Assembly (NCBI RefSeq): GCF_002866025.1
Contig: NZ_LNDE01000004.1
Location: 1 to 64,000 of the forward strand
Direction: 5' to 3'
From: Thermotoga sp. KOL6
GTDB taxonomy: Bacteria; Thermotogota; Thermotogae; Thermotogales; Thermotogaceae
Length of the DNA stretch: 64,000 nucleotides
Under the pieces are notes generated by a model. That model ran no database searches. It was not told the origin of the DNA and was given only the letters and a program-made list of their open reading frames with translations. Of this stretch, positions 44,411-53,682 are shown piece by piece (the stretch's first letter is position 1; each line of letters starts with the position of its first letter). A program made the position numbers and the translations under genes.

Positions 44411-45083
44411 TCATCTCTCCGTTTCAAATAGCGGTAAAGTGATCTTAGACAATATTACTCTTTCGTTCGTAGAGGGTATAAACGTGTTGTATGGGCCCCG
44501 AGGTTCTGGCAAATCAACGTTGCTGAGATCTGTTGTCAAGTTAAACAACGAAATTTTCGATGAACTCGTCGAAGATGGAACTGTTTACTTGTTTGGTGAG
44601 GATGTTAGGGATCTTGAAGATACCTATGTGAGAAGAAAGGCTTTGTATCTCGATACAAGCTTTATCGATGCCATGAATCATTACAACTTTGATGAATTCT
44701 TGAGTTTGAGCCTGAAAAGAAAAGTTGCATTGGATGAATTTTCCGCTAAATTGGATGATCTTGGTATTCTCAAGAAGTTATTCATGGGTCAAAAAACTCC
44801 CCTTTCTTTCTTTTCCCCCGCCGAAAAAATATCCCTCCTTCTGTTTATATTGGAACAAAAAAAACCCGAGATCATATTGATGGACTGTTTATTAGACCAT
44901 CTCGATGATGAAAACCTCGAAAGGATCATTGAGACCTTCCTAGATATGAAAAAAGATAGGACCTTCGTCATATCAACTCGCATCCTTCAACGGTTTCTCT
45001 ACATAGCCGATTTGTTGGTGATATTGAATAGTGGTAGAATCAATTATGCAGGAAGTCCAAGAGATTTTGTTTTGAAATTATGA
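44379..45083 (+). CDS. Degenerate ABC-type ATPase (PstB-like)
   Basis: 234 residues. Walker A is intact (LYGPRGSGKSTLLRSV near residues 37-52) and the surroundings resemble PstB. But the later motifs are altered: the signature is LSFFSPAEK instead of LSGGQ, Walker B ends ILMDCLLDHLD so the catalytic Glu is Cys, the Q-loop Gln is not evident, and the switch His is missing (VISTRILQ). It probably binds ATP but hydrolyses it poorly or not at all. No permease gene is nearby. ATG 44379 is chosen; the frame runs back to 44352. It overlaps the small gene before it. Confidence 0.75.
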   Translation: MENRRFPIKLDHLSVSNSGKVILDNITLSFVEGINVLYGPRGSGKSTLLRSVVKLNNEIFDELVEDGTVYLFGEDVRDLEDTYVRRKALYLDTSFIDAMNHYNFDEFLSLSLKRKVALDEFSAKLDDLGILKKLFMGQKTPLSFFSPAEKISLLLFILEQKKPEIILMDCLLDHLDDENLERIIETFLDMKKDRTFVISTRILQRFLYIADLLVILNSGRINYAGSPRDFVLKL

Positions 45084-45113
45084 GAGTTTCATTCTGAAAG
45101 ACGAGGTGATTTC

Positions 45114-46073
45114 ATGGTTTTAACAGTCACCCTCAACCCTGCGCTAGATAGGGAGATCTTTATAGAAGATTTCCAGGTGAACAAGCTTTATAGATTGGGA
45201 GATCTATCTAAAACACAAATGAGCCCAGGCGGTAAGGGAATAAACGTATCCATAGCCCTTTCTAAACTTGGTATACCTTCGGTGGCCACAGGTTTTGTTG
45301 GAGGTCACATGGGTAGGATTCTTGTTGAAGAATTGCGGAGAATTTCGAATCTGATCACAACGAATTTCGTTTATGTTGACGGTGAAACAAGAGAGAACAT
45401 AGAAATCATCGATGAAAAAAATCATACCATCACGGCCATAAATTTCCCTGGTCCAGAGATTGATAAATCGGATGTGGATCATTTTTTGAGAAGATACAAA
45501 ATGACACTTTCAAAAGTTGACTGTGTGGTTATTTCAGGAAGCATACCGCTTGGAGTAAATGAAAGTCTTTGTAATGAATTGGTAAAAGTTGCCCGTGAGA
45601 AAGGAATCTTCGTTTTTGTAGAGCAAACACCAAGATTGTTGGAAAAAATGTTGGAAGGACCTGAGTATCCTAATGTGGTGAAACCAGATTTGAGGGGAGA
45701 TCACAGTTCCTTTCTTGGTCTGAAACCTAATACTTTCGATGATTATGTAGAACTTGCAGAAAAAATTGCAGAAAAGGCACATGTGGCAGTAGTTTCCTAT
45801 AAGATAAAAAGTGACATCGTTGCTACAAGAGATGGGGTATGGATCATAGAATCAAAAGAGGAGATAGATACTTCTCATCTTCTGGGAGCAGGAGATGCTT
45901 ATGTAGCAGGGATGGTGTACTACTTTGTAACGCATGGCGCGAACTTCCTTGAAATGGCGAAGTTTGGTTTCGCATCGGCTCTGGCGGCAACCAGACGAAA
46001 AGAGAAGTACATGCCAGATCTCGACGCAATAAAGAGAGAGTACGATCATTTCACCGTAGAAAGGGTGAAATGA
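45114..46073 (+). CDS. PfkB-family sugar kinase (1-phosphofructokinase/tagatose-6-phosphate kinase type)
   Basis: 319 residues. The N-terminus MVLTVTLNPALDREIFIEDF and the motif QMSPGGKGINVSIALSKLG near residues 35-53 are those of the FruK/LacC branch. The catalytic motif LLGAGDAYVAGMVYY near 258 has the Asp base. It phosphorylates a sugar phosphate with ATP. No PTS or tagatose genes are adjacent, so the substrate cannot be fixed. GAGGTGAT precedes the ATG. From memory the T. maritima counterpart is TM0828. Confidence 0.88.
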   Translation: MVLTVTLNPALDREIFIEDFQVNKLYRLGDLSKTQMSPGGKGINVSIALSKLGIPSVATGFVGGHMGRILVEELRRISNLITTNFVYVDGETRENIEIIDEKNHTITAINFPGPEIDKSDVDHFLRRYKMTLSKVDCVVISGSIPLGVNESLCNELVKVAREKGIFVFVEQTPRLLEKMLEGPEYPNVVKPDLRGDHSSFLGLKPNTFDDYVELAEKIAEKAHVAVVSYKIKSDIVATRDGVWIIESKEEIDTSHLLGAGDAYVAGMVYYFVTHGANFLEMAKFGFASALAATRRKEKYMPDLDAIKREYDHFTVERVK

Positions 46074-46074
46074 A

Positions 46075-46527
46075 ATGAGGGTAAAAGATGCTGTGATTTA
46101 CGATATTTCCGCTGTTTTTGAAGATGAGACTGTGGAAACGGTTATAAGGCTTTTATCAAGACAAAATCTTTCTGGGGTGCCTGTAGTTGATTACGATATG
46201 CGTGTTGTGGGTTTTGTAAGTGAAAGTGATTTGATAAAAGCTTTGGTGCCAAGCTACTTTTCTCTTTTAAGATCCGCTTCCTTCATACCTGACACCAACC
46301 AATTGATAAGGAACGTGGTCAAAATAAAGGATAAACCCATCTCAGAGTTTATGAACAAACCTCCTATAGTGGTGAAAGAGGATGATCCCTTGATAGTCGC
46401 GGCGGATTATCTCATAAGACATGGTTTTAAATCTCTTCCAGTGGTCGATGATTCTATGCAACTTGTCGGTATATTAAGAAGAATTGATGTTCTGAGGGTG
46501 GTCTCGGAGAGGAAGTTGGAGATATGA
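46075..46527 (+). CDS. Protein with two CBS domains
   Basis: 150 residues made almost only of a CBS pair: first repeat about 5-60 (DAVIYDISAVFEDETVETV...GVPVVDYDMRVVGFVSESDL), second about 85-145 (PIVVKEDDPLIVAADYL...SLPVVDDSMQLVGILRRIDVL). Such stand-alone pairs bind adenine nucleotides and can act as energy sensors. It starts one base after the PfkB stop and overlaps mtaB by four bases, so it is part of the same operon. Partner unknown. Confidence 0.9.
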   Translation: MRVKDAVIYDISAVFEDETVETVIRLLSRQNLSGVPVVDYDMRVVGFVSESDLIKALVPSYFSLLRSASFIPDTNQLIRNVVKIKDKPISEFMNKPPIVVKEDDPLIVAADYLIRHGFKSLPVVDDSMQLVGILRRIDVLRVVSERKLEI

Positions 46528-47828
46528 GGACCGTTAGAATTGAAACCTTTGGATGCAAAGTGAATCAGTACGAAAGTGAATACATGGCTGAGCAATTGGA
46601 AAAAGCTGGGTACGTGGTTTTACCCGAAGGGAATGCTGATTATTACATAGTGAACTCTTGTGCGGTAACACAAGAAGTTGAGAAAAAGGTGAGAAGATTT
46701 ATTAAGAATGTACGAAAAAATAACAAGGAATCCAAAATTGTTTTGACAGGATGTTTTGCCCAACTCTTTCCCAACGAAGCGAAAAAATTACCTGTTGATA
46801 TGATTTTGGGAATATCCGAAAAGAAAAATATAGTGGATTATCTTCTTTCCATGAACGGGAAGAAAAGAATATTCGTATCGGAACCAAACAGTCCCGTTTA
46901 CGAAAAAGTGAAAGGAAGTTTCGAAGATAGAACTCGATCCTACATAAAGGTAGAGGATGGTTGTGACAACGCTTGTACATATTGCGCCATCAGACACGCT
47001 CGGGGAACAAAAATAAGAAGCAAACCCATTGAAATATTCAGAGAAGAATTTTTGAAGATGGTGATGAAAGGCTACAAAGAAATCGTCATCACAGGGGTGA
47101 ACCTTGGAAGGTACGGAAAGGATCTTGGAACGGATCTTGTTGAGCTCGTGAAATCGGTTGAGAACATTCCAGGTGATTATCGGATACGCTTCAGTTCTAT
47201 AAACGTGGAAGATGTAACCGATCGAATTTTGGATCTTTTTAAGTCCAATCCGAGAATTTGCCATCATCTTCACATATCTGTTCAAAGCGGCTCGGACAAC
47301 GTCTTGAAAAGGATGGGCAGAAGATACAAAGTTTCAGACTTCGTAAGAGTAGTTGAGAAACTGAGGGATCTCGATCCAGATTTTTCGATAACGACGGACA
47401 TAATTGTGGGCTTTCCAGGCGAAACAGAGGAGGATTTTCTGAGAACTGTGAAACTTGTAGAAGAGGTAGAGTTCAGCAGAGTACATATATTCAGGTATTC
47501 ACCGAGGCCTGGAACACCTGCGAGTAAATTCAACGGAGTAGTTCCTGAGGATGAAAAGAAAGAAAGAATGCGATTTTTGAAGGAAAAAGCAAGAGAGACA
47601 TCGCGGAGATACAAGAGGAAAATCGTTGGTAAAGAGAGACGAGTTCTTGCGGAATGGTACGTTACTAAAGGTGTCCTTTCTGGATACGATGAGTACTACA
47701 TAAAACACGAGTTTGTAGGTGAAGGTGTCGGAATGTTTCACGATGTGAAAGTGAAGTCTTTATCAGAAGAAGGAGTGATTTCCTGTCGTGTTAATATGGT
47801 GGAAAGGAAAGTTTCTTCACGCAAATGA
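46524..47828 (+). CDS. mtaB: tRNA t6A37 methylthiotransferase (MtaB)
   Basis: 434 residues. It adds a methylthio group to t6A at position 37 of tRNAs. An N-terminal UPF0004 domain has the three cluster Cys in FGCKVNQYES, NSCAVTQEVE and LTGCFAQLFP. The radical SAM motif CDNACTYCAIRHARG lies near residues 147-161 and a TRAM-like tail near 370-430. FGCKVNQYE rather than the MiaB form GCQMN points to MtaB. The Thermotoga enzyme of this branch is experimentally known (TM0830, from memory). It overlaps its neighbours at both ends. Confidence 0.93.
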   Translation: MRTVRIETFGCKVNQYESEYMAEQLEKAGYVVLPEGNADYYIVNSCAVTQEVEKKVRRFIKNVRKNNKESKIVLTGCFAQLFPNEAKKLPVDMILGISEKKNIVDYLLSMNGKKRIFVSEPNSPVYEKVKGSFEDRTRSYIKVEDGCDNACTYCAIRHARGTKIRSKPIEIFREEFLKMVMKGYKEIVITGVNLGRYGKDLGTDLVELVKSVENIPGDYRIRFSSINVEDVTDRILDLFKSNPRICHHLHISVQSGSDNVLKRMGRRYKVSDFVRVVEKLRDLDPDFSITTDIIVGFPGETEEDFLRTVKLVEEVEFSRVHIFRYSPRPGTPASKFNGVVPEDEKKERMRFLKEKARETSRRYKRKIVGKERRVLAEWYVTKGVLSGYDEYYIKHEFVGEGVGMFHDVKVKSLSEEGVISCRVNMVERKVSSRK

Positions 47829-48609
47829 TTTTTCTTTGGATTACGAGATGTTCGATGAGATATCTAAGGGACTGGCTTACGAGACTCTGAGAACATACAA
47901 CAGAATACCTTTTGCTGCGTATAAACATTACAAACGTTTGGAAAGATCTGTTAGTTTTTTCAACATCGCTCTTTCTTTCAAATTCGAAGAATTTTTAGGA
48001 ATCCTAAAAGAAGGAGTTCGCCACTTTGATTGTGAAAGCAGAATAAGGGTGTATGTCTCCGTAGATTCTGGGGAAGCATTTTTCGTTTTCTCTCCTCTGA
48101 AAATACCCAATGTTGAGATGGGAGTCGACACAAAAATAGCGAGCGTGCGAAGAATACCCACTCTTTCTACTCCTCCGAATCTTAAGATAACTGGAAGAAC
48201 AGATATTGTTTTAGCGAGAAGAGAGATAAAAGACTGCTATGATGTGATCTTACTTGGTGTGAACGGGGAAGTGTGTGAAGGAAGTTTCAGCAATATTTTT
48301 CTGGTGAAGGAGGGAAGGTTAATTACTCCTTCAATAGAAACAGGCATTCTCGATGGAATAACGAGAGAAAACGTTATAAAATTGGCAGATACTCTTGAGA
48401 TTCCAGTTGAAGAAAGAACGGTATGGGTTTGGGAACTGTTCGAAGCGGATGAGGTTTTTCTGACCCATACTCGTGTGGGGATCGTTCCTGTCAGGAGGTT
48501 GAATGAACATCTGTTTTTTGAGGAAGAACCAGGGCCTGTGTCCACAACTCTTATGGAGAATTTCGAACCTTTTGTCTTGAATTTGGAAGAAAATTGGGTG
48601 GGGATATGA
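47788..48609 (+). CDS. Class IV pyridoxal-phosphate aminotransferase (branched-chain/ADC-lyase-like)
   Basis: 273 residues of the fold shared by branched-chain aminotransferase, D-amino acid aminotransferase and aminodeoxychorismate lyase. ETLRTYNRIPFAAYKHYKRL near residues 32-51 is the usual N-terminal stretch. PNLKITGRTDIVLARREI near 131-148 holds the likely PLP Lys, and CEGSFSNIFLVKEG near 164-177 the conserved Glu and phosphate-binding region. GTG 47788 follows AAGGAGTGAT by eight bases and overlaps mtaB by 41 bases. Substrate uncertain. Confidence 0.85.
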   Translation: MLIWWKGKFLHANDFSLDYEMFDEISKGLAYETLRTYNRIPFAAYKHYKRLERSVSFFNIALSFKFEEFLGILKEGVRHFDCESRIRVYVSVDSGEAFFVFSPLKIPNVEMGVDTKIASVRRIPTLSTPPNLKITGRTDIVLARREIKDCYDVILLGVNGEVCEGSFSNIFLVKEGRLITPSIETGILDGITRENVIKLADTLEIPVEERTVWVWELFEADEVFLTHTRVGIVPVRRLNEHLFFEEEPGPVSTTLMENFEPFVLNLEENWVGI

Positions 48610-48890
48610 AACCTTTGGGAAGTCTGTTTGAAGAGCTTGCAAACAAACAGTCATTTTTTTTGGAATTGAAAATGAGGATGATTTTGAGAGAATGGGAAAG
48701 ATTGGTAGGACCTCTTATTGCCAGGCACGTTAAGATCGAAAAGGTGGAAAACGGAGTTGTTCATGTTGTTTGCGACGATTCACTATGGATGACGGAGCTT
48801 TCTCTTCAAAAGGATAATCTTCTTCGTCTTCTCAATGAGAAGGCAGGGAAGAAGTTGTTCAAAGATATGAGGTTCAGGAGGGGAAAATAG
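48606..48890 (+). CDS. DUF721-family protein
   Basis: 94 residues. LILREWERLVGPLIARHVKIEKV-like core (here MILREWERLVGPLIARH) and VHVVCDDSLWMTELSLQK match the DUF721 family, small predicted nucleic-acid-associated proteins commonly found just before gyrB. The frame extends back to 48594, but ATG 48606 gives a 4-bp overlap with the aminotransferase stop and has a G-rich binding site. It ends directly at the gyrB start. Confidence 0.85.
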   Translation: MKPLGSLFEELANKQSFFLELKMRMILREWERLVGPLIARHVKIEKVENGVVHVVCDDSLWMTELSLQKDNLLRLLNEKAGKKLFKDMRFRRGK

Positions 48891-50801
48891 ATGGAGAAGT
48901 ATTCGGCCGAAAGTATAAAGGTTTTGAAAGGCCTAGAACCTGTTCGAATGAGGCCAGGTATGTACATTGGTTCCACGGGGAAACGTGGTTTACACCATTT
49001 AGTGTACGAAGTGGTTGACAACAGCGTTGATGAAGCTCTTGCAGGTTATTGCGATTGGATAAGAGTTACACTTTACGAAGATGGAAGTGTAGAAGTTGAG
49101 GATAATGGAAGAGGTATTCCTGTGGATATTCATCCGGAAGAGGGCAGGAGTGCTCTGGAAGTTGTGTTCACAGTGTTGCACGCTGGTGGAAAGTTTTCTA
49201 AAGATTCCTACAGGATAAGTGGAGGCTTGCATGGTGTAGGAGTATCTGTTGTTAATGCACTTTCTGAATGGCTCGAGGTGAGAGTGTATAGAAATGGAAG
49301 AATTTACAGGCAACGATATGAAAGAGGAAAGCCTGTCACTCCTGTTGAGGATCTGGGGCCAACCGACAAACATGGAACAATCGTTCGTTTTAAACCGGAT
49401 CCTCTTATTTTTTCAGATGTTGAGTTTGATCCGGATATTCTAGAACATAAATTAAGAGAGATTGCGTTCCTTGTACCGGGATTAAAACTAGAGTTTGTAG
49501 ACAATATAAACGGAGAGAAAAAGGTTTTCAAGTTCGATGGTGGTTTGAAAGAATTTGTAAAGTATTTGAATCGTGGAAAAAAACCTCTTCATGATGTAGT
49601 TCATATAAAGAGAACTGAAAGGGTTAAGACCAAAGATAAAGAAGAAGAAGTAATGGTGGAAATTGCCTTTCAATATACCGATTCATATTCGGAAGAGATA
49701 CTTTCTTTTGCTAACACTATAAAAACAGTTGATGGTGGAACACACGTTACCTCTTTCAAGACGACACTTACGAGATTGATGAACGAGTACGGAAGAAAGC
49801 ATAATTTTTTGAAAAATAACGATTCTTTTCAAGGGGACGATGTAAGAGAAGGCCTGACAGCTGTGATAAGCGTTTACGTTAGGAACCCTGAATTCGAGGG
49901 CCAGACAAAATCAAAGCTTGGTAACGAAGAAGTGAAAGAAGCTGTGGCAAAAGCTATGAGAGAAGAATTGAAAAGAATATTCGACGCCAATCCCGAGATC
50001 ATCAAAGTGATTCTTTCGAAAATATTGAGTACTAAACAGGCAAGAGAAGCGGCAAGAAGAGCCAGAGAGATGGTCAGAAGAAAAAACGTTCTTCAAAGCA
50101 CCACCCTTCCAGGAAAGTTGGCAGATTGTAGTTCCACTGAGCGAGAAAAAACCGAGCTCTTCATTGTTGAAGGGGATTCCGCTGGTGGTTCTGCCAAACA
50201 AGCACGTGATAGAGAATTTCAAGCGGTGCTCCCAATAAGGGGAAAAATTTTGAATGTGGAGAAATCCTCTCTCGATAGGCTTTTAAAGAATGAACAGATC
50301 AGTGACATAATAGTCGCCATAGGAACTGGGATAGGTGACGATTTTGATGAGAACAAACTTCGATACGGAAGAATAATTATCATGACGGACGCCGATATAG
50401 ATGGTGCTCACATTAGAACTTTACTTTTGACCCTCTTTTACAGGTATATGAGGCCGTTGATAGAAAAAGGGAGGGTTTACATAGCTCTTCCTCCTTTGTA
50501 CAGGCTAAAAACGGAAAAGAGTGAATTCTATGTTTATAGTGATTCTGAGTTGATTGAGTACAAAAGAAAGTTCCAAGGAAAAAGAATGGAGATACAGCGT
50601 TACAAAGGACTAGGAGAAATGAATCCGGAACAATTGTGGGAAACAACGATGAATCCAGAAACAAGGAAAATAATAAGAGTTACCATAGAAGACGCTGAAG
50701 AAGCGGATAGATTGTTTGAGATTCTCATGGGAAACGATCCATCAAGTAGGAGGGAATTTATAGAAAGACACGCGTTGAAGGTAAAAGAGCTAGATATTTA
50801 A
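48891..50801 (+). CDS. gyrB: DNA gyrase subunit B
   Basis: 636 residues. It is the ATPase half of the enzyme that supercoils DNA. The GHKL ATPase domain has VDNSVDEALAGYC near residue 43, EDNGRGIPVDIHPEEG near 69, and GGLHGVGVSVVNALSEW near 111. The TOPRIM domain has FIVEGDSAGGSAKQARDREF near 422 and IIMTDADIDGAHIRTLLLT near 499; the C-terminal QRYKGLGEMNPEQLWETTMN near 585 is diagnostic. AGGAGGGGA precedes the ATG. The next gene starts two bases after its stop. Confidence 0.98.
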   Translation: MEKYSAESIKVLKGLEPVRMRPGMYIGSTGKRGLHHLVYEVVDNSVDEALAGYCDWIRVTLYEDGSVEVEDNGRGIPVDIHPEEGRSALEVVFTVLHAGGKFSKDSYRISGGLHGVGVSVVNALSEWLEVRVYRNGRIYRQRYERGKPVTPVEDLGPTDKHGTIVRFKPDPLIFSDVEFDPDILEHKLREIAFLVPGLKLEFVDNINGEKKVFKFDGGLKEFVKYLNRGKKPLHDVVHIKRTERVKTKDKEEEVMVEIAFQYTDSYSEEILSFANTIKTVDGGTHVTSFKTTLTRLMNEYGRKHNFLKNNDSFQGDDVREGLTAVISVYVRNPEFEGQTKSKLGNEEVKEAVAKAMREELKRIFDANPEIIKVILSKILSTKQAREAARRAREMVRRKNVLQSTTLPGKLADCSSTEREKTELFIVEGDSAGGSAKQARDREFQAVLPIRGKILNVEKSSLDRLLKNEQISDIIVAIGTGIGDDFDENKLRYGRIIIMTDADIDGAHIRTLLLTLFYRYMRPLIEKGRVYIALPPLYRLKTEKSEFYVYSDSELIEYKRKFQGKRMEIQRYKGLGEMNPEQLWETTMNPETRKIIRVTIEDAEEADRLFEILMGNDPSSRREFIERHALKVKELDI

Positions 50802-50803
50802 TC

Positions 50804-51358
50804 ATGAGAGCCCTGAGAATAATATTTTTTATATTGATGTTGATGTACGGTTTTCTTTTTGTAAAAATTTTTGTCTCCAGTCATCGAGAAATGGTGACCA
50901 TCTCAAGTGATTTAGCATCTAATTTGATAGAAAATTTTAACATTCATGAGAATAGTATTATAATAGATTCCAGAAAACCCATAGGAGTTGTGTTGTACAA
51001 GGGGAATTATTATCTGGTTTCCGAAAAGGGTATTCTGATTTGTTCGCTCCCGAATTGGAGTTTTTTGAAATTCTATCCGTTATTTTTGGGAGTGAAATTG
51101 GAGGGGATTCGTTTTTCGGAAGAGGATAAAAATATTTTGACACTACTTAACACCGTTTTGAAAAGTTCGTTAATTTCGGCAGTGTTATTTGATTCAAAGG
51201 AAGTTGTTCTACTCAAGGGTGCCAGAATTTTGGTTGAAGATTGGGTGTCTTTTGTGAAGAATTTCGATGTGATAGAGTCACAATACGATGCGATCGAACC
51301 AAGGGGCGAATACTTTCTTTCATCCGAAGGTATTTTGATGGAAATGAGGGGTGATTGA
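50804..51358 (+). CDS. Small membrane-anchored protein upstream of ftsA, possible FtsQ/DivIB counterpart
   Basis: 184 residues. A very short cytoplasmic start (MRALR) is followed by one membrane helix (IIFFILMLMYGFLFVKIFV) and about 155 outer residues rich in beta-type sequence (KGNYYLVSEKGILICSLPNW). FtsQ normally sits just before ftsA and has the same topology, but this protein is shorter than usual FtsQ (about 230-270) and I cannot recognise a POTRA domain. The position between gyrB and ftsA, with the ftsA start overlapping its end, makes a division role plausible. Otherwise unknown. Confidence 0.7.
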   Translation: MRALRIIFFILMLMYGFLFVKIFVSSHREMVTISSDLASNLIENFNIHENSIIIDSRKPIGVVLYKGNYYLVSEKGILICSLPNWSFLKFYPLFLGVKLEGIRFSEEDKNILTLLNTVLKSSLISAVLFDSKEVVLLKGARILVEDWVSFVKNFDVIESQYDAIEPRGEYFLSSEGILMEMRGD

Positions 51359-52610
51359 CTTGTCAAAGGCGACCTTTTTTACTTCTATCGATATAGGTTC
51401 CAGATACATCAAAGGATTAGTTTTAAAAAAGCACGATCAAGAATGGGAAGCTTTAGCTTATTCTAGTGTCAAATCTAGAGGATTAGACGAAGGCGAAATA
51501 AAAGATGCTATTGCTTTTAAAGAATCTGTGAACACACTTCTAAGAGAACTAGAAGAACAACTTCAAAGGTCTTTAAGAAGTGAATTCATCGTATCTTTCA
51601 GCAATGTAGGTTTCGAGAAGAAAGATGTTGTAGCAGAGAGAGACTTTGGCGAAGATAAACGATTGATAAATTTGGATATACTTGGAGAAATACAATCGGA
51701 GGCTTTGGAAAAACTTGAAGAGGAAGGGAAAAAACCTCTTCATCTGTTTTCTAAAAGATATCTACTCGACGATGAGAGAATCGTTTTCAATCCTCTCGAT
51801 ATGAGAGCATCCAAGATCACCGTTGAGTACACTTCTATCGTTATTCCTGTAAAGGTTTATGAGATGTTCTACAACTTCCTACAAGATATAATTAAAAGTC
51901 CTTTCCAGTTGAGATCATCACTCGTGTCTACTGCAGAAGGAATTCTCACTTCTTCGGAAAAAGACCGTGGTGTTGTGGTTTTGAACTTGGGTTATAACTT
52001 CACCGGTTTGATAGCTTACAAGAACGGTGTCCCAGTGAAAATTTCTTATGTTCCTGTTGGTATGAAACATGTGATCAAAGATGTTTCTGCGGTTTTGGAT
52101 ACTTCCTTTGAAGAGGCGGAAAGGTTAATAATAACGCATGGCAATGCCATGTACAGCGATCTTAAGGAAGATGAAATACAGTACAGAGGGTTGGATGGAA
52201 ACACCATAAAAACTACAAACATGAAAAAATTAGCAGTTATTATACATGCGCGTCTCAGAGAGATTATGAGCAAATCCAAGAAATTGTTTAGAGAAGTGGA
52301 AGCAAAGATCATGGAAGAGGGAGAAATAGGAATACCGGGTGGTGTTGTTCTCTCGGGAGGAGGAGCAAAAATTCCGAGAATAAACGATCTTGCTACGGAA
52401 ATCTTTAGATCTCCTGTGAGGACTGGATGTTATGCAAACTCTGATAGGCCGTTGATTGTAAACTCAGATGAAGCAGCTTACGATCCTTCTTTTGCTGCCG
52501 CTTTTGGAAATGTTTTCTCTTCGACCGAAAATCCTTACGAAGAAACACCCGCAAAACGTGAAAATCCGTTCAAGAGAATTTTTAGGTTGTTCAAAGAATT
52601 GATGGAATGA
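51351..52610 (+). CDS. ftsA: Cell division protein FtsA
   Basis: 419 residues of the actin fold. It tethers FtsZ filaments to the membrane. Motifs: FFTSIDIGSRYIKGLV near residue 9 (phosphate 1), an SHS2-type insert about 85-165, GVVVLNLGYNFTGLIAYKNG near 204-223 (phosphate 2), and GGVVLSGGGAKIPRINDLA near 326-344. The C-terminal amphipathic helix NPFKRIFRLFKELME is the membrane anchor. GTG 51351 gives MIDLSK as in the T. maritima protein of known structure; TTG 51360 is a possible alternative with better spacing. Followed by ftsZ after 16 bases. Confidence 0.97.
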   Translation: MIDLSKATFFTSIDIGSRYIKGLVLKKHDQEWEALAYSSVKSRGLDEGEIKDAIAFKESVNTLLRELEEQLQRSLRSEFIVSFSNVGFEKKDVVAERDFGEDKRLINLDILGEIQSEALEKLEEEGKKPLHLFSKRYLLDDERIVFNPLDMRASKITVEYTSIVIPVKVYEMFYNFLQDIIKSPFQLRSSLVSTAEGILTSSEKDRGVVVLNLGYNFTGLIAYKNGVPVKISYVPVGMKHVIKDVSAVLDTSFEEAERLIITHGNAMYSDLKEDEIQYRGLDGNTIKTTNMKKLAVIIHARLREIMSKSKKLFREVEAKIMEEGEIGIPGGVVLSGGGAKIPRINDLATEIFRSPVRTGCYANSDRPLIVNSDEAAYDPSFAAAFGNVFSSTENPYEETPAKRENPFKRIFRLFKELME

Positions 52611-52626
52611 TTGGGAGGTTAAAAGT

Positions 52627-53682
52627 ATGGGTTTCGATCTTGATGTTGAAAAGAAGAAAGAGAACAGAAACATACCTCAAGCGAATAACCTGAAGATAAA
52701 GGTTATAGGTGTGGGGGGAGCTGGAAACAACGCAATAAATAGAATGATAGAAATAGGAATTCACGGTGTGGAATTTGTCGCTGTTAATACTGATCTTCAG
52801 GTTCTTGAAGCCTCGAATGCTGATGTAAAAATTCAAATAGGGGAGAACATCACTCGGGGACTTGGGGCCGGTGGAAGACCTGAAATAGGTGAAGAGGCGG
52901 CCTTGGAGAGTGAAGACAAAATTCGAGAAGTGCTCGGGGATACACACATGGTTTTCATAACAGCAGGCTTGGGCGGAGGAACTGGCACGGGAGCCTCTCC
53001 AGTAATAGCTAAAATCGCCAAAGAAATGGGGATACTAACGGTTGCCATTGTGACAACACCTTTTTACTTTGAGGGACCCGAAAGATTGAAGAAGGCAATA
53101 AAAGGATTAAAAAAGTTGAGGGAACATGTTGATACCCTCATAAAGATTTCCAACAACAAACTCATGGAAGAACTCCCGAGAGATGTCAAAATAAAGGATG
53201 CATTCTTGAAGGCTGATGAAACTTTGCATCAAGGAGTGAAAGGAATTTCGGAGCTTATAACGAAAAGAGGATACATAAATCTAGATTTTGCGGATATAGA
53301 ATCTGTGATGAAAGACGCTGGAGCGGCGATTCTTGGTATCGGTGTTGGAAAGGGAGAACAAAGAGCGAAAGAAGCTGCTAGGAGAGCGATGGAAAGTAAA
53401 TTGATAGAACATCCCGTTGAAAACGCAAATTCCATAGTGTTCAACATAACAGCTCCCAGCAACATTAGAATGGAAGAAGTTCATGAAGCGGCCATGATCA
53501 TCAGACAGAATAGCAGTGAAGATGCTGATGTGAAGTTTGGTCTCATATTCGATGACGAAATACCCGAAGACGAAATACGAGTTATCTTCATAGCCACTAG
53601 ATTCCCCGATGAAGATAAGATACTCTTCCCCGAGGGTGACATTCCCGCCATCTACAGATATGGCCTGGAGGGGCTTTTGTGA
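52627..53682 (+). CDS. ftsZ: Cell division protein FtsZ
   Basis: 351 residues, tubulin-like GTPase that forms the division ring. An N-terminal extension (about 22 residues, charged) precedes [19 protein letters not shown]; the tubulin signature [14 protein letters not shown] lies near residue 116 and the synergy-loop region [20 protein letters not shown] near 220. The conserved C-terminal tail that binds FtsA is present in the form [13 protein letters not shown] at the very end. GGGAGGTT precedes the ATG. Confidence 0.98.
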   Translation: MGFDLDVEKKKENRNIPQANNLKIKVIGVGGAGNNAINRMIEIGIHGVEFVAVNTDLQVLEASNADVKIQIGENITRGLGAGGRPEIGEEAALESEDKIREVLGDTHMVFITAGLGGGTGTGASPVIAKIAKEMGILTVAIVTTPFYFEGPERLKKAIKGLKKLREHVDTLIKISNNKLMEELPRDVKIKDAFLKADETLHQGVKGISELITKRGYINLDFADIESVMKDAGAAILGIGVGKGEQRAKEAARRAMESKLIEHPVENANSIVFNITAPSNIRMEEVHEAAMIIRQNSSEDADVKFGLIFDDEIPEDEIRVIFIATRFPDEDKILFPEGDIPAIYRYGLEGLL

